A stretch of 64,000 nt of DNA. Source: Peptoniphilaceae bacterium AMB_02 (GTDB lineage: Bacteria > Bacillota > Clostridia > Tissierellales > Peptoniphilaceae). The position numbers and the translations under genes are program-made. Below, piece after piece: positions 45,644 through 54,785 of this stretch. The notes under the pieces are model-generated. The model was not told the origin of the DNA. It did no database searches and worked only from the letters and a program-made list of their open reading frames with translations. Numbering within the stretch: the stretch's first letter is position 1; the number at the start of each line of letters is the position of its first letter. The stretch spans positions 62,001 through 126,000 of the forward strand of contig CP143259.1 of NCBI GenBank assembly GCA_036321625.1, in the 5' to 3' direction.

Positions 45644-46054
45644 ATGAATGAGAAACTGGATGCCTTAAAGCTATTAGAAGAGCACGGGATAAAACCCTCA
45701 TTCCAAAGGGTGAAGGTACTGGAGTATTTAATCCTTCACGATACGCATCCAACTGCGGATGATATCTATAAAGGTTTAATTGATGAGGTTCCTATACTTT
45801 CGAAAGCAACGGTATACAATACGTTAAATCTATTTTCTAAACAGAAAATAGTAAATACCATGTCAGCTGACAATCAAGAAACCAGATATGATTTGTTGAT
45901 GGATGAGCATGGACACTTCGTCTGTGATAGTTGTGGTGAGATTTTTAATTTCCCATACTTATACAAAAATAGATATGAAGGTCTGGAAGACTTTAATATC
46001 AAAAAAGAAGAAATAGTATTAAGAGGTACTTGTAGTAAGTGCCTTCAAAAATAA
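45644..46054 (+). CDS. perR: Fur-family peroxide regulator (PerR-like)
   Basis: A 136-aa winged-helix metalloregulator. HPTADDIYKGLIDEVPILSKATVYNTLNLF is the Fur-family DNA-recognition part, and HGHFVCDSCGEIF with the later CSKC gives the structural Zn(Cys)4 site. The Per box on its promoter and the peroxiredoxin gene 19 bases downstream favour PerR over Fur. It would repress both genes and release them when peroxide oxidises its Fe-binding histidines. AAGGAGAAG precedes the ATG. Confidence 0.9.
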   Translation: MNEKLDALKLLEEHGIKPSFQRVKVLEYLILHDTHPTADDIYKGLIDEVPILSKATVYNTLNLFSKQKIVNTMSADNQETRYDLLMDEHGHFVCDSCGEIFNFPYLYKNRYEGLEDFNIKKEEIVLRGTCSKCLQK

Positions 46055-46073
46055 AAAAACTAGGAGGAATCAA

Positions 46074-46754
46074 ATGACTGAGAACATTAATCAAGAAGTA
46101 AACTTTCCGCTAATCGGATCAAGAGCACCGGAATTTGAAGCTGTAACTACACAAGGGGATATGAAATTCCCTCAAGACTATGAAGGAAAATGGGTAATTT
46201 TATTCTCACATCCGGCTGACTTTACTCCGGTATGTACCACTGAGTTTATGACATTTGCATCAATGCATGATGAGTTCAGAGAATTAAATACTGAATTGGT
46301 AGGACTATCAATAGACTCAATACATTCACATCTGGCATGGTTAAACGCAATAAGAGGATACACTTGGAACGGAATTGAAAAACCTGCCATAGATTTTCCT
46401 GTAATAGCTGACCTTAAAATGGATGTTGCTAAAAAATACGGAATGCTTCAAGGCGAATCAGATACATCAGCAGTAAGAGCTGTATTCTTTATTGATCCAA
46501 AGGGAGTTATTAGAACAATTCTATACTATCCTGCAGCACTGGGAAGGAATTTTGATGAAATTAAGAGAATCATTCTAGGTTTACAAAAAGCAGATGCTGA
46601 AAGCGTAGCACTTCCAGCTAACTGGGAACCGGGCAAAGACGTTATAGTACCACCACCAGGAACATGTGGAGCAATCAAAGAGAGAATGGAACTGGCAAAA
46701 GGCGAAGGATACGAAATGAAAGACTGGTTCTTAACATTTAAAGAAGACAAATAA
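46074..46754 (+). CDS. peroxiredoxin (Prx6/AhpC-TSA family)
   Basis: A 226-aa thiol peroxidase. The peroxidatic site HPADFTPVCTTEF has Cys54 with the conserved Pro and Thr, and DSIHSHLAWLNAI and the C-terminal PPPGTCGAIKERM with another Cys (about 202) are seen. It has the longer C-terminal arm of the Prx6 group, where that late Cys could act as resolving residue as in archaeal relatives. It destroys peroxides in this anaerobe and is co-transcribed with perR. AGGAGGA precedes the ATG. Confidence 0.94.
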   Translation: MTENINQEVNFPLIGSRAPEFEAVTTQGDMKFPQDYEGKWVILFSHPADFTPVCTTEFMTFASMHDEFRELNTELVGLSIDSIHSHLAWLNAIRGYTWNGIEKPAIDFPVIADLKMDVAKKYGMLQGESDTSAVRAVFFIDPKGVIRTILYYPAALGRNFDEIKRIILGLQKADAESVALPANWEPGKDVIVPPPGTCGAIKERMELAKGEGYEMKDWFLTFKEDK

Positions 46755-46757
46755 ATA

Positions 46758-46796
46758 AGTAAGAAAGCCACCACTTTTTAGTGGTGGCTTACTTGT
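46758..46796 (+). terminator. intrinsic terminator after peroxiredoxin
   Basis: AAGCCACCAC / GTGGTGGCTT stem with a T-rich loop, further extended by AAGTAAG/ACTT; also near the end of the convergent small gene. Confidence 0.78.
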
Positions 46797-46819
46797 TTGG
46801 AATTTTTAATATCTAAGTA

Positions 46820-47047
46820 TTACAATGATCTAAGAATAAGATAAAAATATAGTACATTTATAGCTGCCCAGACAATGGTTTCAGGTTTTTTGCTTTTTCT
46901 GAAATAATAGTAAGTGCTCCAAGCTGCGATGGATACGATAAAAAGACTTATCAGGATGCTCTTTAAAAATATTTTGAGGATAAAAAGAGCAGCGAATAAG
47001 CAGGTTATAATGATTCTATACTTTTCGTAAAGATTTAAGAAATTCAA
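46820..47047 (-). CDS. small membrane protein downstream of fruR
   Basis: 75 aa, two to three hydrophobic helices with a basic loop (YYYFRKSKKPE). The long reading frame starts at 47089, but AGGAGGAG at 47062-47055 is seven bases before TTG 47047, so that TTG is the probable start. Family not recognised. It lies 34 bases after fruR and is probably transcribed with it. Confidence 0.6.
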   Translation of the reverse strand: MNFLNLYEKYRIIITCLFAALFILKIFLKSILISLFIVSIAAWSTYYYFRKSKKPETIVWAAINVLYFYLILRSL

Positions 47048-47081
47048 TTTATTACTCCTCCTATAATTAAATCTTTTGCAA

Positions 47082-47780
47082 TCAATCAATTTCAGTTATC
47101 AGTTCTGCTTCTTCCAGGTTTCCGAATGTTATAGCGCTTGATTTTCCAAGTTTCGATGTATCTGCAAGTACATATGCTTTTCTACATTTCAGCATGGCTT
47201 TTCTTTTTATTAAACCTTCTCCTGCATCTGGTGTTGTGTATCCGTTTGAGTTGGAAACTGCATTTGTACCGAAAAAACCAATATCAAAATTCCACTTAGA
47301 TATGGATTCGACGCATTCTTCGCCTACTATTGCCATTGTAGATTCTTTTAACTCTCCTCCGGGAAGATAGACCTTAAGTGATTTTTTTATTAGACTCTGT
47401 GCTATCAATATATCATTTGTGATATAGACTGCTTTCTTAGGTAGTTCAAATCCCGTTATCTCATAAGTCGTAGTTCCCGCATCGATATAAACTCTATTTC
47501 CTTCTTTAATAAGCAGACTTGCCTTTTCTGCGATTATTTTCTTTGAATCTTGATTTTGCTGACTTCTAATAGTGCTGCTGACATCGATTCGGTGATCGGT
47601 TTCAATTGTGATTGCTCCACCATGAACTTTTTTAAGTAATTTCTCTTCGTCCAGTTTGATTATATCTCGTCTAATTGTAGATTCCGAAGCATCGAGTAAT
47701 TCTGCAAGTTTAATCACAGATGCAGAACCCTCAGTATTTACCAAATCCAGAATGACTTCTCTTCTTTGTTCGCTTATCAA
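47082..47780 (-). CDS. fruR: DeoR-family repressor of fructose operon
   Basis: A 232-aa DeoR-type repressor. An N-terminal HTH (RREVILDLVNTEGSASVIKLAELLDASESTIRRDIIKLDEE) is followed by KVHGGAI and a sugar-phosphate isomerase-like sensor domain with IDAGTTTYEI and NDILIAQSL. It likely senses fructose-1-phosphate and controls the divergent fruK-fruA genes. The family N-terminus fits TTG 47780 (ISEQRREVI), preceded by GGATGTGA. Longer starts at 47831 or 47795 lack a ribosome site. Confidence 0.88.
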   Translation of the reverse strand: MISEQRREVILDLVNTEGSASVIKLAELLDASESTIRRDIIKLDEEKLLKKVHGGAITIETDHRIDVSSTIRSQQNQDSKKIIAEKASLLIKEGNRVYIDAGTTTYEITGFELPKKAVYITNDILIAQSLIKKSLKVYLPGGELKESTMAIVGEECVESISKWNFDIGFFGTNAVSNSNGYTTPDAGEGLIKRKAMLKCRKAYVLADTSKLGKSSAITFGNLEEAELITEID

Positions 47781-47866
47781 AATTATCACATCCATAAATA
47801 AAATATATTTATATTGTGTCATATTAATCATAATCCGTCAAATTAATTCTTGAAAATGAAATTAAA

Positions 47867-47933
47867 TGACTGAAAACGATTGACAATTAAATTTTAAGTG
47901 GTATAATAGTATTAAATAATTCAAAATCAGTCA
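47867..47933. promoter_or_regulatory. paired operator-like sites flanking the fruK promoter
   Basis: TGACTGA at 47867-47873 and its reverse complement TCAGTCA at 47927-47933, centres about 60 bases apart, bracket the -35 and -10 elements. Position and symmetry suit FruR binding and looping (inference). Confidence 0.5.
47880..47907 (+). promoter_or_regulatory. promoter of fruKA
   Basis: Perfect TTGACA (47880-47885), a 16-base spacer and perfect TATAAT (47902-47907). Confidence 0.82.
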
Positions 47934-47958
47934 CAAATAATCAAAAATAGGAGGAATA

Positions 47959-48885
47959 ATGATTACGACTCTATCCCTAAATCCATCATTGGATTATATT
48001 GTAGACATTGAAGATTTTAATATCGGAAAAATAAATAGGACAAAATCGGAATATATGCTTCCGGGAGGAAAAGGCCTGAATGTCAGTCAGGTACTAAAGA
48101 ACCTGGGCATGGCATCTACGGCTCTTGGTTTTGTAGCCGGCTTTACAGGGCGTGAACTGACTCGGATGCTGGATGAGCAAAATATCTCCAATAAAATGAT
48201 AGAAGTAGAAAATGGTTTTACAAGAATTAATCTCAAAGTAAGAGGAGATATAGAAACGGCTGTAAATGGAATGGGACCGATAGTCACAGATGAAGATTTT
48301 AAGAAGGTGATTATAGAGTTGGAAAAGCTAACCGAAGGAGATGTTCTAATCCTTTCGGGGAATATTGCACGAAATATGAAAGAAGATTCCTATAGGCTCA
48401 TTATGGATAAGGTACCTGATAGTGTAAAGGTTATTGTCGATGCTACAAAAGAGCAATTGATGAGCGTGGCAGATTTAAAACCTTTTCTGATTAAGCCAAA
48501 TCATGAAGAATTGGGCGAATTGTTCAATGTGGAAATAAAAGATAAAAAAACTGCTGGAAAATACGCAAGATTATTGCAGGAAAAAGGATTCAGGAATATA
48601 TTGGTTTCTATGGGTGGTGATGGAGCAGTGATGTTAACTGAAACCGGAGACGAATACCATGCAAATGCTCCCGTTGGGAAATTGGTAAATTCTGTTGGTG
48701 CAGGCGATTCTATGGTTGCAGGATTTATCTATGGGTACTTGGAACTTGCAGATTATACAGAGGCTTTCAGATATGGAATTGCTGCAGGATCAGCAAGTGC
48801 ATTTTCTGAAAACCTAGGGACCGGAGAAGAAATTATGAATTTATTGAGTCAAATAAAAATAGGATTGGTGGAGGAAAAACAATGA
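47959..48885 (+). CDS. fruK: 1-phosphofructokinase
   Basis: A 308-aa PfkB-family kinase making fructose-1,6-bisphosphate from fructose-1-phosphate. MITTLSLNPSLDYIV, GGKGLNVSQVLKNLG and the C-terminal NSVGAGDSMVAGFIYGY with the catalytic Asp are diagnostic. AGGAGG lies before the ATG. It overlaps fruA by four bases (ATGA), so kinase and phosphotransferase are made together. FruR is divergent. Confidence 0.95.
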   Translation: MITTLSLNPSLDYIVDIEDFNIGKINRTKSEYMLPGGKGLNVSQVLKNLGMASTALGFVAGFTGRELTRMLDEQNISNKMIEVENGFTRINLKVRGDIETAVNGMGPIVTDEDFKKVIIELEKLTEGDVLILSGNIARNMKEDSYRLIMDKVPDSVKVIVDATKEQLMSVADLKPFLIKPNHEELGELFNVEIKDKKTAGKYARLLQEKGFRNILVSMGGDGAVMLTETGDEYHANAPVGKLVNSVGAGDSMVAGFIYGYLELADYTEAFRYGIAAGSASAFSENLGTGEEIMNLLSQIKIGLVEEKQ

Positions 48886-50792
48886 AAATTACTGATTTAA
48901 TTTCCAGGGAGAGTATTAAACTGAATGCATCTTGCTTGGATAAAGCAGATGCAATTCATCAAGTTGTCGATCTTATGATGAAGAGTGGTAGGATATCGGA
49001 TAGAGAAGTTTTTGAAAAACGAGTATTTGCAAGGGAAGAAGAAGGTACTACCGGTGTCGGTGAGGGAGTTGCAATCCCACACGGAAAATCTGAAGCGGTC
49101 ATTAAGCCGGGTATAGCAGCGATGACAGTACCTGAAGGTGTTGACTATGAGTCACTGGATGGAGAACCTACCAAACTCATATTTTTGATAGCAGCACCGG
49201 CTGAAGATTCTAATGTACATCTGGAGATGTTAAGCAAGCTTTCAATGATGCTTATGGATTCAAACTTCATAGAAAGCCTAGTAGCTGCAAAATCTGTTGA
49301 TGAATTTCTTCAAATCATAAATGATGCACAAGCTGAAAAAGATGGTGATAATGAGGAAATCATCCCTGAAGAAGTTAAAAGCGAATCACCAAGACTGAAA
49401 CTGCTTGCAGTGACAGGTTGTCCAACCGGAATTGCACATACTTACATGGCACAAGAAGCACTTGAGAAAAAGGCTCGTGAACTGGGATATGATATAAAGG
49501 TTGAGACGAGAGGCTCAGGTGGAGCAAAAAATGTACTGACAGCTGAAGATATAAGGGAAGCTGACGGAATCATAGTTGCATCCGATACAGCAGTTCCAAT
49601 GTCCAGATTTAACGGGAAAAAAGTAATAGAAACCAAGGTGTCTGACGGTATCTCAAAACCCGGAGAACTAATTGAAAAAGTGCTATCAGAAAGCACCAAG
49701 ACATATAGAGCGAGTGAAACTGAAACAGTTGAAACGAGAGACTCTGAAGGCATCGGACATAAAATATACAAGGACCTGATGAGTGGGGTATCCCATATGC
49801 TTCCTTTTGTCGTAGGTGGAGGAATCCTAATTGCATTGGCATTTTTGATTGATGGATTCAGTGTAGATATGAATGCTTTACCTGAGGATTTAAGAGGAAA
49901 CTTCGGCTCGATAACTCCAATAGCTGCCATGATTAAAGATATCGGAGGAACCGCATTTAGCTTTATGCTCCCAATACTGGCAGGATTCATTGCTCTTAGT
50001 ATTGCAGATAGACCCGGTCTAGCAGTGGGTTTTGTCGGAGGAGCGATTGCCGCAGCTGGAAAGAGTGGATTCTTAGGCGCATTAGTAGCAGGATTTTTGG
50101 CAGGCTATATTGTAAAGTTCTTAATGAAGGCAACTGAATCTCTGCCTAAGAGTTTAGATGGAATCAGACCGATATTAATCTATCCACTACTTGGAATACT
50201 TCTAATCGGTTTATCGATGTTCTATATAATAGAACCCATAGTAGGAGTAATAAATACCGGTTTAAATAATTGGCTAAACGGACTTCAAGGTGTAAGCTCA
50301 GTAATTTTAGGTATGATTCTGGGTGGAATGATGTCAATAGATATGGGAGGACCTTTTAATAAGGCGGCATATGTATTTGGGACCGCATCTATTGCAGCCG
50401 GAAATTATAATATTATGGCGGCAGTTATGATAGGCGGAATGGTGCCACCGACAGCAATCGCACTTGCAACATTATTATTTAAAAATAAATTTACAGAAAC
50501 AGAAAGAAAATCAGGACCTGTTAACTTCATTATGGGACTTTCATTTATTACAGAAGGTGCAATACCATTTGCAGCAGCAGATCCATTTAGAGTAATACCT
50601 GCTTGTATAGCAGGATCTGCATTAGCCGGAGGACTTTCAATGTTATTTAACTGTACATTAATGGCACCTCATGGAGGGATATTTGTATTCCCTGTAGTAG
50701 GAAATGGACTTATGTACTTGGTCTCTTTAGTTGCAGGTACTGTATTAGGAGCAGTTTTACTAGGTATTTTAAAGCGAAATCCTCAAATATAA
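48882..50792 (+). CDS. fruA: PTS fructose-specific enzyme IIABC
   Basis: A 636-aa fused transporter taking up fructose as fructose-1-phosphate. IIA (1-150) has the phosphorylated His in GVAIPHGK, IIB (about 168-270) has the Cys loop TGCPTGIAHTYMA, and IIC (about 290-630) carries about ten helices with GGALIAL-like GGGILIALAFLIDG and the TEGAIPFAAADP motif. Domain order A-B-C matches Firmicute FruA. Forms an operon with fruK. Confidence 0.95.
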   Translation: MKITDLISRESIKLNASCLDKADAIHQVVDLMMKSGRISDREVFEKRVFAREEEGTTGVGEGVAIPHGKSEAVIKPGIAAMTVPEGVDYESLDGEPTKLIFLIAAPAEDSNVHLEMLSKLSMMLMDSNFIESLVAAKSVDEFLQIINDAQAEKDGDNEEIIPEEVKSESPRLKLLAVTGCPTGIAHTYMAQEALEKKARELGYDIKVETRGSGGAKNVLTAEDIREADGIIVASDTAVPMSRFNGKKVIETKVSDGISKPGELIEKVLSESTKTYRASETETVETRDSEGIGHKIYKDLMSGVSHMLPFVVGGGILIALAFLIDGFSVDMNALPEDLRGNFGSITPIAAMIKDIGGTAFSFMLPILAGFIALSIADRPGLAVGFVGGAIAAAGKSGFLGALVAGFLAGYIVKFLMKATESLPKSLDGIRPILIYPLLGILLIGLSMFYIIEPIVGVINTGLNNWLNGLQGVSSVILGMILGGMMSIDMGGPFNKAAYVFGTASIAAGNYNIMAAVMIGGMVPPTAIALATLLFKNKFTETERKSGPVNFIMGLSFITEGAIPFAAADPFRVIPACIAGSALAGGLSMLFNCTLMAPHGGIFVFPVVGNGLMYLVSLVAGTVLGAVLLGILKRNPQI

Positions 50793-50794
50793 TA

Positions 50795-50833
50795 GACGAA
50801 GGGATCGATAAAAAGCTCTATCGGTCTCTTTGT
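50795..50833 (+). terminator. intrinsic terminator after fruA
   Basis: GATCGATA pairs with TATCGGTC (one G-U), followed by TCTTTGTTT; the T-run is imperfect. Confidence 0.65.
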
Positions 50834-51035
50834 TTCCGGACTATTTCATTTATTAAGTATAGAGCTTATGATAAAATAGATGTGAAAACTGGAATAGAAG
50901 ATCTGATAGAGATTTTATTCTAAGGAATATAAAACAGAGTCTTTAGAATTGAATTTAGATTAAGTGATTATCTCTTTGTTCCGTTTTAGCACGGTTTATA
51001 AAATAAGACTTTAAAGAGCGAAGAAGGAGAAAACG

Positions 51036-51614
51036 ATGATTGTATACCGATGTGCAAATGCTGAAGATTTAGAAGGAATCAAAGAATTACAACAAAAGTA
51101 CCATGTTTCTACAATTAAAGAAGAATACAAAAAAGATGGATTCGTGACAACATTATTTACTGATGAACAATTCTTGGCCTTAATAGAAAAGGAGAATGGA
51201 CTTGTAATTGCACTTGATGGAGATAAAATAATTTCATATGCAATGTCGGCCTCATGGGAATATTGGAGTGAGTGGCCACTGTTTAGACATATGATTCAGG
51301 ACCTCCCAAATACAGAGTATTTAGGACAGAGACTTTCTACAGAAAACTCCTACCAGTATGGACCTGTATGTATCGATATGGAGTATAGAGGACGTGGAGT
51401 TCTAGAAAATATATTTGAATATTCCAGAAGGCTTATGGTTAAAAGATATCCGATTCTCATTACTTTTATAAATCAAATAAACCCAAGATCCTTAAAAGCA
51501 CATACTGATAAAGTAGGACTTGATTTGATTAAGACTTTTGACTTTAATGACAATCACTACTATGAACTAGGTTATGACATGAATAAGCCCGTTAAAGGCG
51601 CAAGTTTAGAGTAG
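51036..51614 (+). CDS. GNAT-family acetyltransferase
   Basis: 192 aa with the GNAT fold: an N-terminal RCANAEDLEGIKELQ helix, the acyl-CoA-binding segment YGPVCIDMEYRGRGV (variant of Q/RxxGxG/A) and a NPRSLKAHTDKVGLDLI segment resembling the final motif of the family. The substrate is unknown. AAGGAG lies before the ATG. Alone between two terminator-like hairpins; first gene of a region rich in small enzymes and gene remnants. Confidence 0.78.
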   Translation: MIVYRCANAEDLEGIKELQQKYHVSTIKEEYKKDGFVTTLFTDEQFLALIEKENGLVIALDGDKIISYAMSASWEYWSEWPLFRHMIQDLPNTEYLGQRLSTENSYQYGPVCIDMEYRGRGVLENIFEYSRRLMVKRYPILITFINQINPRSLKAHTDKVGLDLIKTFDFNDNHYYELGYDMNKPVKGASLE

Positions 51615-51625
51615 TTTAAACAATA

Positions 51626-51672
51626 AAAATCTCCTTTTATGGGATCTAAAACCCATACAAGGAGATTTTTGA
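51626..51672. terminator. bidirectional intrinsic terminator
   Basis: AAAAATCTCCTT / AAGGAGATTTTT with an inner ATGGG/CCCAT stem; placed between convergent genes. Confidence 0.86.
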
Positions 51673-51675
51673 TTT

Positions 51676-52419
51676 CTATTTGTTTTCATTTTCTTCGTCA
51701 TATTTAATAGAATACTCTTCTAAATATGCAGCAAGTTCTTCAACGCTTCCACTGGACTCTTTCCATTCATCATAGGGTACGTAAAAAGCATGCACACTGC
51801 TCTTATCTGTAGCATCTTCGTTGCCGGTTATTAATATCGAATAAATACCTAAATCCAAATTGTTTTTTATAGCCATATCTTCCACTTTTAAAAATTGCTT
51901 TGCAAGATTTACATAACTCGTATCATTATCTTGAACGTGTAAGTCAATTGAAAGAGGCTTAGGAATAGCATCTAAAGAAAACTTGCTATCTAATGGGAAA
52001 CCCTCATAGTTTTCGATTTTAGAACTGATAAATCCATAAGTCAAACTTGATTTATCAAAGTTAGATTCAATAATCGGATCCGTTATTTCTCGTAGTTCTT
52101 TCTCAAATCTAATAAAAGTATGGAATCCCTTCTTCATAATCTCATAATCATCGTATTTAACCTTACCCCAAAAGTTGGTTGAAACCGTAAAATGTTTGTC
52201 TGAAGAGTTTTCGGCTCTGAATTTATGGTGATATTTAGATGTTTTAAAATCATACTTGGTTTCTTCGTACTTGTATTCATCAGAATAATTCTTTTGGACA
52301 AACTTTTCTGCTTTTGATTTTCCTAGCATGCTGGAAATCGGATTTCCGTAAAAACCGGACAAGAAATAAATGGCCACCAACAGCGCTGCTATTAAGAGTA
52401 TAACTAATAATTTTTTCAT
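51676..52419 (-). CDS. membrane-anchored extracytoplasmic protein, unknown (YfjL-like?)
   Basis: 247 aa. One N-terminal hydrophobic helix (about 4-24) without a lipobox, then GNPISS and an external mixed domain ending in YSIKYDEENENK. The GNP after the helix and the KYDDYE segment loosely recall Firmicute YfjL-like proteins, but I cannot confirm. AAGGAG precedes the ATG on the minus strand. No operon partner. Confidence 0.6.
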   Translation of the reverse strand: MKKLLVILLIAALLVAIYFLSGFYGNPISSMLGKSKAEKFVQKNYSDEYKYEETKYDFKTSKYHHKFRAENSSDKHFTVSTNFWGKVKYDDYEIMKKGFHTFIRFEKELREITDPIIESNFDKSSLTYGFISSKIENYEGFPLDSKFSLDAIPKPLSIDLHVQDNDTSYVNLAKQFLKVEDMAIKNNLDLGIYSILITGNEDATDKSSVHAFYVPYDEWKESSGSVEELAAYLEEYSIKYDEENENK

Positions 52420-52698
52420 AAAATCTCCTTATTGTTTAATAGGCAAATACATTTAGTTGAATGATTAGTGCTTATAAATGGATAAAAAGCAAACCTGCTA
52501 ATGTGCTTCTAGACTATAGTTAACATGGTTTATAAACACTACGATAATTACTCCATTTAATCATAACATAAGTAAACCGGTTATGAAATGTTTTGAAGTA
52601 TTTAATGATAAGTTTTAGTCTATCTAATAGGATGCCGAATAGCAGAAATAAAAAGCTCATGCACAATAAGCTTAAGCACCAAAATTTGCTCTACGCTT

Positions 52699-53154
52699 TT
52701 ATGCAATAGGTTTTGCTGAAGCTTCATCGACTCCCTGTTCTGCAAGTGCATTAAAATAGCCGCGAAGATACTCTGTATCACAAAAAACTTCCAAGGATAT
52801 AACCTTGCCCCAAGCTATTGTAATTACATGAACGCCTCTATTTGAATAAGAATTGCCCTTTCTATCAGTAAGATAATCAGTCCATTCAAGCATAGCTGTA
52901 GTATGCCAAGGAAATCCGCTAATAGAAATTTTTTCTATCTCAAATCTTAAGTCCGGCATAAGCCTTGATAGTCTTGCATACCATTCCAAGATGGAGGCTT
53001 TACTTGTCCTCAACCCGGAAAGGGGATGATCTTCTCCTGAAAACCAATGGCTTACATTATTATCTCTAAACTGTTTGGTTATAAACTCATAATCTCCACG
53101 ATTAAGTGCTGCAAATGAATTCAATAAATTACGCTTTACTATAGAATGATACAT
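52699..53154 (-). CDS. NTF2-like/SnoaL-fold protein
   Basis: A 151-aa small alpha+beta protein. LLNSFAALNRGDYEFI at the start, then EWYARLSRLMPDLRFEIEKISISGFPWHTTAMLEWTDYLTD with GVHVITIAWGKVISLEVFCD is the cone-shaped NTF2-like fold found in SnoaL cyclases and many unknown enzymes. ATG 53154 chosen with GGAGG five bases upstream. No neighbour gives a function. It is distinct from the second NTF2-like gene at 54786. Confidence 0.72.
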   Translation of the reverse strand: MYHSIVKRNLLNSFAALNRGDYEFITKQFRDNNVSHWFSGEDHPLSGLRTSKASILEWYARLSRLMPDLRFEIEKISISGFPWHTTAMLEWTDYLTDRKGNSYSNRGVHVITIAWGKVISLEVFCDTEYLRGYFNALAEQGVDEASAKPIA

Positions 53155-53552
53155 TACATCCTCCAATAAAAAATATTTAAATAACCGGATGTAATCATAT
53201 TATATTATATAATTAATGTTATGAACAAATGGATAGTTCTATCAATACCTAATGGAGAGATGCGAATAAACCGGAAAACAAGACTAATACCAATCGCATT
53301 AAACTGCTCTCAACAATAGTTTTGCAGTTTACAATATGATAAAATACATTTAAGAGAAAAAACTTAGAACTCGCTTTTTAAATACTTTAGGACCTGATTT
53401 CTTGAAGGGTTAATTATTCCTGACTACAAGAATATAAAGAAATCTTTAGAAAATCAATTTTGGCTATAATAAATGATATAATTGTTAAAAGATTTGAATC
53501 TACGCATAAAATAGATTTTTTGACTTTAATATATTAAGAAAAGGAAGAAAAA
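53155..53552. other. intergenic region with short stem-loops, no gene
   Basis: About 400 AT-rich bases. TAAACTGC (53300-53307) pairs with GCAGTTTA (53324-53331), and AATCTA/TAGATT (53497-53517) is followed by T residues. Neither is convincing as a named element. No coding frame with a ribosome site. Confidence 0.45.
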
Positions 53553-53876
53553 ATGAGAGAATTTAAGAAAATAGTTCCATATCTGGTTGTAAATTTCATA
53601 GCTTTCTACTTGCTTCCAAATTTGATAAGTGATACAGGTTCAGGTATGTTTATACTTCTTGTAATCATTCCTCTGACCTGTGTATTAACGGGTATTGTTC
53701 TTGGTATGAAAAACACGTTTAAATGGTATTATCCTGTTTTAGTAGGGTTATTATTTATTCCGTCGATTTATATTTACTACAATGAGTCGGCTTTGGTTTA
53801 TGCCCCTGCGTATGGGATACTGGCATTAATAGGATCTCTACTGGGAAAGATGGTCTTTAGACTAAAAGGAAGATAA
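53553..53876 (+). CDS. small four-helix membrane protein, unknown
   Basis: 107 aa with hydrophobic helices near 8-24, 31-50, 58-76 and 80-101 and a FRLKGR basic end. No family recognised. AAAGGAAG precedes the ATG. It is 69 bases before the SDR gene. Confidence 0.65.
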   Translation: MREFKKIVPYLVVNFIAFYLLPNLISDTGSGMFILLVIIPLTCVLTGIVLGMKNTFKWYYPVLVGLLFIPSIYIYYNESALVYAPAYGILALIGSLLGKMVFRLKGR

Positions 53877-53945
53877 TTTAGAGAATAATGGCGAAATAGA
53901 AACTATTATTTTAAAAGCATGTAAGAGGACTATAGGAGAAGGATT

Positions 53946-54647
53946 ATGTTTAAGGATAAAGTAGTTGTTATCACCGGGGGTGCGAAGGGGATTGGGAATG
54001 CGGCTGCAAGTGCATTCGCCTCTGAAGGCGCACATGTCTGTATAATAGATAAATTAGAGAATGAGTACTTTGTCGGAGATATAAAAGATAAAGTGGTTTT
54101 GGAGAAATTTGCAAAAAAAGTAATAGATGATTTTGGGCGTGTCGATTTTTTGATAAATAATGCACTACCACCCATGCATGGTATCGATGATTGTTCCTAT
54201 GAACAGTTTACTGAAGCTTTACAGGTAGGTCTTACTGCACCTTTCTATCTGACAAAACTCTTTTTGCCGTATTTTACTGAAGAGGCAGTAATAATCAATA
54301 TATCGTCCACCCGGGACAGTATGAGCCAACCTCAGACAGAAAGTTATTCTGCAGCTAAAGGAGGTATCTCTGCACTTACCCATGCTCTTGCCGTATCGCT
54401 TGCCGGTAGAGTAAGGGTCAATTCTATTTCGCCAGGATGGATAGACACAACGGACTCTGAATTTACAGGGGCGGATGCAGTTCAGCATCCCGCTCAAAGA
54501 GTTGGTAAACCGGACGATATTGTAAATATGATAAAATATCTATGTTCTGAAAAAGCAGGTTTTATAACCGGAGAAAATATAAGGATTGATGGCGGAATGA
54601 CTCGTCAAATGATTTATCATGGCGATTACGGATGGACTAAGGAATAA
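53946..54647 (+). CDS. short-chain dehydrogenase/reductase (SDR)
   Basis: A 233-aa classical SDR. The nucleotide motif TGGAKGIG (about 9-16), the NNA-type INNALPP, catalytic Ser in NISSTRD, YSAAK (YxxxK) and a late ISPGWIDT are all present, as is the end-loop NIRIDGGMTRQMIYHGDYGW. It reduces or oxidises an unknown alcohol/ketone with NAD(P). GGAGAAGG precedes the ATG. It is followed by a long hairpin acting as terminator. Confidence 0.92.
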   Translation: MFKDKVVVITGGAKGIGNAAASAFASEGAHVCIIDKLENEYFVGDIKDKVVLEKFAKKVIDDFGRVDFLINNALPPMHGIDDCSYEQFTEALQVGLTAPFYLTKLFLPYFTEEAVIINISSTRDSMSQPQTESYSAAKGGISALTHALAVSLAGRVRVNSISPGWIDTTDSEFTGADAVQHPAQRVGKPDDIVNMIKYLCSEKAGFITGENIRIDGGMTRQMIYHGDYGWTKE

Positions 54648-54656
54648 ACACAAATG

Positions 54657-54713
54657 GGGATAGTATTACGAGTAATTATAAATATCGATTGTAGATATCC
54701 GTAATAGTATCCC
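54657..54713 (+). terminator. long hairpin after the SDR gene
   Basis: GGGATAGTATTACG pairs with CGTAATAGTATCCC (one mismatch) around a 29-base loop, followed by TTATTATTT. Terminator-like, with a weak T-run. Confidence 0.6.
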
Positions 54714-54785
54714 TTATTATTTAGATTTTTAATAAGACATTATAGGACAGAGTTACTATAAGAATTAACGAATGAGGTGATAAAA

